Source: Aspidapion aeneum | Lineage: Eukaryota; Arthropoda; Insecta; Coleoptera; Brentidae | Direction: 5' to 3' | Length of the DNA: 64,000 bases | Assembly: GCA_963576565.1 (NCBI GenBank) | Contig: OY755046.1 | Span: 50,896,786 to 50,960,785, forward strand | In this document: one piece after another, positions 57,002 to 64,000 of the stretch | Position numbering within the stretch: the stretch's first letter is position 1 | How the letters are laid out: each line of letters starts with the position of its first letter | The notes under the pieces: model-generated | Databases searched by the model: none | What the model was told of the DNA's origin: nothing | What the model saw: only the letters and a program-made list of their open reading frames with translations | Translations under genes and position numbers: made by a program

Positions 57002-59712
57002 CTATAGCGGAGTGGCAAAAGAAAAACATGCCCAACAAGGAGTATCTATTTTGGTCAACAAAAGATTTAGAAAATTTATCACCAGCTGGGAAGCAGTCAA
57101 TGAAAGGCTAATTAAAATGAATATAACAATAAAAGGAATGAGACTTACGATTTTTGGAATCTATGCGTATAACGACGATGCAAATGTAGCCGTGAAAGAC
57201 AATTTTTTTGAAGAAATACACAATGAAATATCAGCAGTAAGTGCATCTAGAGAAATTGTCATATTGGGAGATTTAAATAGTAGAACCGGTAACAGAGTTA
57301 ATGATCTGACAGTTGGCCAATATGGAGAAAATCTTGTTAATGACAATGGAAACCGGCTAATTACAGTATGTGAGCAATTAAACCTAAAAATCCAAAACGG
57401 TTTTTTTCAACATAAGGAAATACACAAATATACCTGGACCAAACCCTCACAAAACCTGAAATCCGTCATCTTATCACTAAACAAAAGACAAAACTAAAAA
57501 TTCAAGATGTCAGAACAAAGCGTGGATCAACATGCGGAAGTGATCACTATTTTCTGGAGTCCAAAATTCTCTTTCCTTATCAAGGCCGAAGCCTGCATCA
57601 ACAACATCTTGATGATACAGTGATTGAAGAAATTGATCACAGTAAATATAATCTACTAAGCCTAGAACATGACAGCAGAAAACTTATACAAAAAGAGACT
57701 GAACGAAAAACTTAATACAAGTTCAGGTGAAACCCCAGATGAGGAATACGAATGTATTACATTAAGCATCCACCAAGCTGCAAAAGAAGCACTAGGATTA
57801 GTGGAAGAAACTTCTAAAAGAAGAAAACCATACTGGTGGGATGCTGAGATTGAGAGAGAAATAGAGGAAAAAAGGAAATTATATCACACCTACTTATCCC
57901 AAAAGACAGATAGAAGCAGATAAGAATACAAAATCGCGCAATCAAAGGTGAGAAGAATGATCAGTGATAAGAAAAATCATTCGTGGACGCAAAAGTGTCA
58001 GAAAATAGATTCTTACTTAGGAGGTAGGAGAAGTACCGAAAGCTGGAAAACTATAAGATCGATTAAAAAAGAAACATGCAGAGATATCATTTCACCAATA
58101 CCAGACAAAGAATGGGATGAGCATTTTAAAAAACTTTTAACTGAAGATAGAGCAGAATTCAAGGAAGACGCAAGAGACAATATAATTAGAACGATGGGAT
58201 CTCCAGTACCCCTCACATTCTCTGAGGTCAAAAACGTGTGCACAACCTTAAAAAGCGGTAAATCTGCCGGACCCGGAAATATCCCAGCCGAACTTATTAA
58301 ATATGGCACTGAAGAACTGTTTTGGAGATTACGGAATCTTTTCCAAAAATATTTAAATGGAACTGTAGTCCCAACTGAGTAGAAAACGTCATATATATCC
58401 ACAATACACAAAAAAGGAAGGAAAGATATATGTGACAATTATAGAGGTATATCTGTGACTAGTACGCTAAGCAGAATATACGGTAAAATAATAAGAAATA
58501 AAGTAGAGAGCGAATATAAAGACATGGAGGCAGAAGAACAAGCTGGTTTCAGGGCGGGTAGATCGACTTCAGATCATCTCTTTTGTATAACCCAAGTTAT
58601 TGAAAAGAAAATGGCATACGGTCAAGAGCTGTATCTGCTTTACGTGGATTTGCAGAAGGCATATGATAGTATACCACTAAATCTACTTTGGAAAGCGTTG
58701 GAAAACACAAACATAAGCGTACAACTAATTAAGGCCATCCAAGAGTTATACCGCAATAGTAAGGCAAAAGTTAAAATAAAAGCAAAACTAACCAAAGGCT
58801 TTCAAGTAAATAAAGGTCTTAAACAAGGTTGGTGTATCTCGCCTACGCTCTTCAAGATATACTTGGAACAAGTCCTTAAAGTATGGAAGAGAAAATGCCA
58901 AAACATGGGAATTCCGTTGGACGAAACCACCTTGTATACTTTATGTTTCGCCGATGATCAGATAGTAGTGGCTCAGGATTATGACGACCTCGAATATATG
59001 ACACGAAAACTAATAGAAGAGTACAATAAGTGGGGACTAGAGGTTAATCTCAATAAGACAGAGTATATGTGTATCGGTGGAATGAAACAGGATCTAATCT
59101 TAAATACCGGGCAGCGAATTCACTCCTGTGATGAGTATAAATACTTAGGTCTAAAAATTACAGCTGACGGAACACTAGACAAAGCTATAAAAGATCGAAA
59201 CGTACAAGGAAGAAAAGCAATAACTTTATTAAATGGAATAATTTGGGACCAAAGTATATCAAAACATAACAAAAAGCTTATATATAACACCATTATAAAA
59301 AGTATTATTACATACGGCTCAGAAGTATGGCCAATCAAGGATAGAAGAGAAAAAATGCTTTCCGCTACGGAGATGGACTATTGGAGAAAGCAGCAGGGAA
59401 ATCAAAAAGAGAAAGAGTTACAAATCAAAGAATAAGAGAAATTATGACAGTAGGTGAACGTACTTTAGTGGATGATATAAGAACAAAACAACTGGTGTGG
59501 TACGGACATGTACAAAGAATGAATGACGAAAGACTACCTAAACATATACTACAATGGAAACCAACTGGCCGAAGAAAACGAGGACGGCCAAGGAGAAGCT
59601 GGAGAGAAGGAATAGACAGTGAAATAAGAATAAGAGGCCTAGATGATGAATTATGGGCAAACAGAAACGAGTGGAGATTGGGTATCGGAAGACGTAGAAC
59701 GTTGTGAAACCG

Positions 59713-59757
<45 letters not shown>
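57002..59757 (+). pseudogene. RTE-like LINE (family B), 5' truncated, inserted in the 5' LTR
   Basis: It encodes, in order, an apurinic-type endonuclease (57012-57480, GDLNSRTG motif at residues 86-93; SDHYF is readable near 57540 after a frameshift) and a reverse transcriptase (57669-59383, one frame with stops at 57921 TAA and 58380 TAG; YVDLQKAYDS, GLKQG and FADD at 58641-58958). After a further shift comes a C-terminal region with WYGHVQRM and a GRRKRGRPRRSW block (59381-59707). About 90 residues of the endonuclease N-terminus are missing. The copy ends in an AT microsatellite, typical of RTE-clade 3' ends. TATATTTATAATG flanks it on both sides (56989-57001, 59758-59770), a 13-bp target duplication. 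Confidence 0.88.
59716..59757. repeat. (AT)n tail of the LINE
   Basis: About 21 AT units between the LINE 3' end (GAAACCGATAA) and the resumed LTR. It blurs the exact left edge of the downstream target duplication. Confidence 0.9.
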
Positions 59758-59767
<10 letters not shown>

Positions 59768-59770
59768 ATG

Positions 59771-60043
59771 AATATACTTTATAGTGCATTTATATTAAGA
59801 ATAAACACACCTTATATTGTTTCGGTGTTTATCTCTCTACGCGAGGAAAAAAACTACCTAATTGTTTTTGCGCGTTTAATGTTGGTGTCGATATATTTTA
59901 GTTTTATATTGAACTTTAAGAATGTGTGTAGCAAAATGTAAAATACCACATATTATTATTTCGCTAGTATTGGAAAATAAAAGGGCATTAAAGAAACCAC
60001 TCGTGCTTATTTATTTATACCATTTTCCAACCAAGATCTAGTA
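59771..60043 (+). repeat. 5' LTR, remaining 273 bp
   Basis: It aligns without gaps to 63267-63539 with four substitutions (for example CGCGAGG/CGCAAGG and TAAAGAAACC/TAAATAAACC). It contains AAAATAAAAG, a plausible polyadenylation region, and TATATTTTAG, a possible core promoter. It ends GATCTAGTA. Confidence 0.92.
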
Positions 60044-60044
60044 A

Positions 60045-60057
60045 TGGCGACGAGGAT
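60045..60057 (+). promoter_or_regulatory. Primer-binding site, tRNA-Ser type
   Basis: TGGCGACGAGGAT lies one base after the LTR. It is complementary to the 3' end (ATCCTCGTCG plus CCA) of animal tRNA-Ser(GCU), whose acceptor stem begins GACGAGG. It would prime minus-strand DNA synthesis. Confidence 0.8.
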
Positions 60058-60285
60058 GATGGTTTAAAGTCTTGTTCAGAATAACAAGAAAGTTTTGAAG
60101 TTGCAATTCAAGTTGATTGCAAATGGAAAAATAACGTTGCAGTTCAAATTGGCAGCAGGATAAAGAATTCAGTTCAAATTAACTGAGCAGTTGAAGTTAA
60201 CTCAAAGTTGGTGAAGTTCGATCTCTCTCCTCGTTTTTTATGAAATTAATTTTCCGAAATATCCTATCTTATTATTGATATTTTT

Positions 60286-62661
60286 GTGGTAAAAAATGGA
60301 GCGGTCCCTATTTTAGGGCGTGACTTTATGAACTTATTTAAATATAATTTTGCACCTGTAAACTTTTCTAATACTTTCATTAGTATTGAACAGTTGATTC
60401 AAAAATATGATCAAGTTTTCACCCCAGGTTTAGGAAAATTTAATAAGGGGGTAGTTTCCATCAAATTAAAGGATCCTACTAGTTCACCTAAATTTTTTAG
60501 GGCTAGACCTCTACCATATGGTATAAAAGATAAAGTAGATAAAGAGCTGGATAGGGTAATTGAGTCGGGAGTTTCAAAACCTGTAGATTATTCACCCTGG
60601 GCATCCCCTATTGTTCCAGTACTTAAGAAGAATGGTTCGTTGCGTATCTGTGGAGATTTTAAGATTTCTATCAACCCTTTAATAGAAATAGATCAGTTTC
60701 CTTTACCTAGGATCGAGGACCTATTTTCTAAGTTACAGGGTGGCTCAATTTTTTCAAAAATAGACTTGTCACAAGCTTACGCGCAAGTATGTTTAGATGA
60801 AAAATCTAAGGAACTTGTTACGATTTCTACACATAAGGGTTTATTCCAATATCAGAGGTTACCGTTTGGCGTTGCGTGCGCATGCGCAAAGTTTCAAACA
60901 ATTATGGAGTCTTTGCTGTCTGAAATTGAGGGCTCAATAAATTTTCTGGACGACATTTTAGTTAGCGGAAAAGATATTTTAGAGCATAATCAGCGTCTCG
61001 AAAAAGTACTTCGACGTTTGCAAGAATCAGGGTTAAAAGCAAGTGTTGAAAAATGTAGCTTTAATAGAAAAGAAGTTGAATTTTTAGGTTATTTATTAAA
61101 CGGCGAGGGTTTGCATACTACGCAAGACAAAATTCTTGCTATAAGAAATGCACCCATTCCCGAAAATGTAACCCAGCTTAAATCAGTTTTAGGCATGATC
61201 AATTATTATGGAAAGTTTGTTCCCAACCTTGCTACAATTTTAAGTCCCCTATATAACTTGCTAAAGAAAAACGTTAAATTTATATGGAACAAAGATTGTG
61301 ACCAAGCTTTTAAAAAAATAAAAGATTTACTTGTGTCAGCTGATGTTTTGGTTCATTATGACCCTAATCTTGAAATTAAATTAACTACAGACGCTAGTCC
61401 GTACGGCATCGGTTGCATAATCAGTCATGTGTTTCCTGATAAGAAAGAAAAACCGATAGCGTACGCCAGCCGTACGTTGACTGACGCGGAGCGAAACTAT
61501 AGCCAAATAGAAAGAGAGGGTTTAAGCATAATATACGGTTTATGTAAATTTAATCAATATCTGTATAATCGTGAATTTACCTTAGTTACAGACAATAAAC
61601 CACTTATGGCTATTTTTAGTCCATCTAAAGGAATTCCGCAGTTTTCAGCCAATAGATTGCGTAGATGGGCGCTAATATTATCAAATTATCGTTATAAAAC
61701 TGAATTTGTAAAATCAGAAAATAATGCTGCTGATTTTCTATCTAGATTACCCATAAAACATGTGGAGAGCGAATGGAAATCAGTAGATGTAAATTATTGT
61801 CAGTATTTCGCTGAAACTGAAATTTCAGATGTTAATTTTCAAATCGTGAGGCAACGTATTCGTTTTGATAGCACATTACAAAAAATAATAAAATATGTTC
61901 AATTCGGTTGGCCTAAAAATACTAAGAAAAATTCTGAATTTTCTAAATTTTACCCTATTAGGAACGAATTAACTATCGAAGATAATATTTTACTTTGGAA
62001 TCATAGAATTGTTATTCCCGAATCTTTACGGAAGCAAATTTTGTTGCAGCTTCATTCAACACATCAAGGTGTAGTTAAAATGAAAGACGTAGCTTGTGCA
62101 CATTTTTTTTGGCCAAGTATAAATTCTGATATTGAGAACATGGCCAAATTATGTGAAAATTGTGCGGTGAACAAAAATAGTCCACCAAAAACCACAATAG
62201 TTCCTTGGAAATGGCCAGAGGAACCCTTTTCCAGAGTCCATATTGACTATTTTGGACCATTTCTAAACAATTATTTTTTAATAGTGTTCGATGCTCACTC
62301 CAAGTGGATTGAGGTTTTTCCGACTAAAGATATTACCTCAGCTTTCACAATAAAAGCTCTACACTCAGTGTTTTCTCGATTTGGATTGCCTTTAGTGCTC
62401 ATGTCAGATAATGCTAAGAATTTCACGAGCTTAGAGTTTGAAAATTTTTTGCAAAAATTTCAAATTGAGCATCTTACTTCTTCTCCATTTAATCCTCAAT
62501 CAAATGGTGCTGCGGAAGTTTCGGTAAAGACGGTAAAGAATTCATTAAAAAATGCTCTGAGTAGCAATAAAAGTATAGACATTAATTTCACTTTAAATAA
62601 ATTTTTGTTCGAATATCGAACAACTCCACATTCTACCACAGGTATGTCACCGTCTATTTGA
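60286..62661 (+). CDS. pol: Gypsy pol: protease remnant, RT, RNase H, integrase
   Basis: An intact frame of about 790 residues. It starts inside the protease C-terminus (VKNGAVPILGRDF, residues 2-14); the true start is missing. RT has FSKIDL (D160), LPFGVACA and FLDD (220-223). RNase H has TTDAS (D369), E411, TDN (D436) and the final D483 in AADFLSRLP. Integrase has an H590/H593-C623/C626 zinc knuckle and the D654, D708, E744 triad with 35 residues between the last two, in VHIDYFGP, MSDNAKNF and NGAAEV. It stops at TGA 62659-62661 just after TTPHSTTGMSPS, where related integrases continue with a FGR motif. That motif is present one frame away. A one-base loss near 62655 therefore separates the integrase core from its tail. 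All catalytic residues are present. Confidence 0.93.
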   Translation: MVKNGAVPILGRDFMNLFKYNFAPVNFSNTFISIEQLIQKYDQVFTPGLGKFNKGVVSIKLKDPTSSPKFFRARPLPYGIKDKVDKELDRVIESGVSKPVDYSPWASPIVPVLKKNGSLRICGDFKISINPLIEIDQFPLPRIEDLFSKLQGGSIFSKIDLSQAYAQVCLDEKSKELVTISTHKGLFQYQRLPFGVACACAKFQTIMESLLSEIEGSINFLDDILVSGKDILEHNQRLEKVLRRLQESGLKASVEKCSFNRKEVEFLGYLLNGEGLHTTQDKILAIRNAPIPENVTQLKSVLGMINYYGKFVPNLATILSPLYNLLKKNVKFIWNKDCDQAFKKIKDLLVSADVLVHYDPNLEIKLTTDASPYGIGCIISHVFPDKKEKPIAYASRTLTDAERNYSQIEREGLSIIYGLCKFNQYLYNREFTLVTDNKPLMAIFSPSKGIPQFSANRLRRWALILSNYRYKTEFVKSENNAADFLSRLPIKHVESEWKSVDVNYCQYFAETEISDVNFQIVRQRIRFDSTLQKIIKYVQFGWPKNTKKNSEFSKFYPIRNELTIEDNILLWNHRIVIPESLRKQILLQLHSTHQGVVKMKDVACAHFFWPSINSDIENMAKLCENCAVNKNSPPKTTIVPWKWPEEPFSRVHIDYFGPFLNNYFLIVFDAHSKWIEVFPTKDITSAFTIKALHSVFSRFGLPLVLMSDNAKNFTSLEFENFLQKFQIEHLTSSPFNPQSNGAAEVSVKTVKNSLKNALSSNKSIDINFTLNKFLFEYRTTPHSTTGMSPSI

Positions 62662-63134
62662 TTTTTGGGCGTGATATTCGTACAAAATATGACTTGCTAA
62701 AACCTCCTATTAAAATGATTGCAGATCAAGTTCAAAATAAACAAGAAAAGCAAACTCATTATTCGGGGGGGAAAGAGAGGCTATTTCCTTTGAACGAAAA
62801 TGTTTTAGTAAGAGATTACAGAGTGCCAAATAAGGTAACTTGGACACCAGGTATTATAAAGAAAATAATGGGTAAAAGAACATATATAGTTTTTGTTCCA
62901 GAGATAAATAATACGTGGAAGCGCCACACAAATCAGGTTTTAAAAACAAAAATAAATAAAGCTTTACCAATTATTAACTGTAAAAGTGCAGAACCTGATC
63001 CATTAGAAGGTACCAGTACCCAGACTTCTGAGGATTCTGAAATACTGGTGTCTGGTGTGCAAGATCCGTCTCAGGATAAATCTACAATTGTAAGCGAGGA
63101 CTTCTGCAGACCGAAGCGCAACGTTAAACCATAA
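62662..63134 (+). pseudogene. Integrase C-terminal region, frameshifted
   Basis: It continues from the integrase core in the +1-shifted frame: FGRDIRTKYDLL, then VLVRDYRVPNKVTWTPGIIK with a GKRTYIVFVP block, the GPY/F-type module (W-x-PG-I then G-x-R-x-Y-x-V), and RHTNQVLKTK. A Ser/Thr-rich tail ends at TAA 63132-63134. It has no start codon of its own and would be read only after frame restoration or programmed shifting, for which no slippery site is obvious. Confidence 0.8.
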
Positions 63135-63235
63135 AGTAAGTATACTATAACCTATATATTCTGTGGTTAAACCACCGGAAAGATTAAATTACGACAAATA
63201 GGGTTGATCACTTTACCGGGTGGTAAGTTTTGATT

Positions 63236-63248
63236 AGAGCGGGGAGAG
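63236..63248 (+). promoter_or_regulatory. Polypurine tract
   Basis: AGAGCGGGGAGAG abuts the first TG of the 3' LTR, the expected position of the plus-strand primer. Confidence 0.8.
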
Positions 63249-63539
63249 TGCAGTATATTTATAATGAATATACTTTATAGTGCATTTATATTAAGAATAA
63301 ACACACCTTATATTGTTTCGGTGTTTATCTCTCTACGCAAGGAAAAAAACTACCTAATTGTTTTTGCGCCTTTAATGTTGGTGTCGATATATTTTAGTTT
63401 TATATTAAACTTTAAGAATGTGTGTAGCAAAATGTAAAATACCACATATTATTATTTCGCTAGTATTGGAAAATAAAAGGGCATTAAATAAACCACTCGT
63501 GCTTATTTATTTATACCATTTTCCAACCAAGATCTAGTA
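63249..63539 (+). repeat. 3' LTR, 291 bp
   Basis: It runs from TGCAGTATATTTATAATG to GATCTAGTA and is uninterrupted. It differs from the reassembled 5' LTR at 4 of 291 positions (1.4%). It is followed by the TTGAC target duplication. Confidence 0.93.
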
Positions 63540-63544
63540 TTGAC

Positions 63545-64000
63545 CAATAATGGAAAATCTAACCCAAAAAGATAAGCAATAACAAGTAAATTATAATACA
63601 ATAACAGATAATACAAAATATAATCAACCAATGTAGTGTAGTCTAGAAAGATCAGTTCTAGTGACCCCACACAAATCATCCCAGCTTATTTGTTTGTCCA
63701 AAATTTCTAGACAACATCCAGAATAGGCCGTGCCCATTGATTAAAAAACTAGTTAAGATGGTTGCCCATCTGAACGTCAATAACTGACACATAGAACTCA
63801 CTTTCAAAAAGCTCAAAGAATAACTGGTTCAGGGAGATAAATGGATACAGCTGAAAACCCGTAATAGAAAAGGATAGACTAAGGAACTTTGAATTCAAGC
63901 ATATTTTATGTAATTGCATACAATAAAAATATGGGCTAAAGAGGTTACCTGCAGGAGCCTTTAAAACGACCAAATCGTTTCAGGACGTTTATTCTTGAAT
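63545..64000. other. Right flank, no recognised gene
   Basis: The flank is less AT-biased than the rest. The minus frame 63749-63973 has no recognisable domain. Confidence 0.4.

Larger units (their letters stand above)
56984..63539 (+). mobile_element. Ty3/gypsy LTR retrotransposon, K02A2.6-like, with nested LINE
   Basis: The full element is bounded by TTGAC on both sides (56979-56983 and 63540-63544). The 5' LTR is split by a LINE (56984-57001, then 59771-60043). The 3' LTR is intact. Without the LINE and its duplicated site the element is about 3.8 kb. It has a primer-binding site, a pol frame and a polypurine tract. gag and most of protease are missing: only about 230 bp separate PBS from the last residues of protease. 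It has no env-like frame. It could move only with proteins supplied in trans. Confidence 0.92.

Noticed and set aside
58013..58438. 141-codon minus-strand frame within the LINE
   Set aside because: Shadow of the sense RT coding frame.

Overview
This is a eukaryotic nuclear window. It is AT-rich, has spliced coding fragments, and is dominated by insect-type transposable elements. The mix (RTE-like LINEs ending in AT microsatellites, a Ty3/gypsy element of K02A2.6-like type, mariner, pogo/Tigger-type and hAT-type MITEs, tRNA-derived SINEs, terminal CAGGGTG repeats) suggests a large, repeat-rich insect genome. A beetle is my best guess, but no species marker is present. There is no bacterial operon, no CRISPR array and no rRNA. 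Almost all long open frames are chance frames or decayed transposon genes.

Layout. 1-6.5 kb: a LINE tail, nested small DNA transposons, and the last three exons of an unidentified host-type gene (3112-5692, + strand) whose last intron holds a decayed LINE. 6.5-16.5 kb: a tRNA-derived SINE, a foldback MITE, a roughly 15-copy, 120-bp EcoRI-bearing satellite, a second SINE family, and a hAT-like MITE filled with AAATAC repeats and flanked by an 8-bp target-site duplication (TSD). 16.5-31 kb: the most unusual stretch, with four palindromic foldback structures whose arms are themselves tandem repeats (16531-19866, 21713-26229, 27541-27816, 29340-30185). Two of them lie 150-190 bp upstream of THAP-domain first exons (20054 and 30340). 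31-41 kb: more MITEs, a 337-bp tandem repeat related to the 27.5-kb palindrome, duplicated CAATATTATTG palindromes, a reverse SINE copy and one candidate minus-strand exon. 41-56 kb: pogo-type MITEs, a decayed mariner, LINE copies with a nested insertion, two sister 1.1-kb elements with purine-rich arrays, a hAT MITE with a perfect TSD, and a LINE RNase H region amplified in tandem.

57-63.5 kb is a clear nested stack. A Ty3/gypsy element (56984-63539, TSD TTGAC, LTRs differing at 4 of 291 sites) carries a 2.76-kb RTE-like LINE inserted 18 bp into its 5' LTR, with its own 13-bp TSD. The gypsy element has PBS, PPT, RT, RNase H and integrase. It lacks gag and most of protease and has one frameshift near the integrase C-terminus.

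Nothing here is a demonstrably new enzymatic system. The best candidates for something undescribed are the foldback elements with satellite arms next to THAP exons, possibly a P/Galileo-like or MULE-like lineage and potentially long-hairpin small-RNA sources, and a short word around ACCGATTTT that recurs in at least five otherwise unrelated repeat families.
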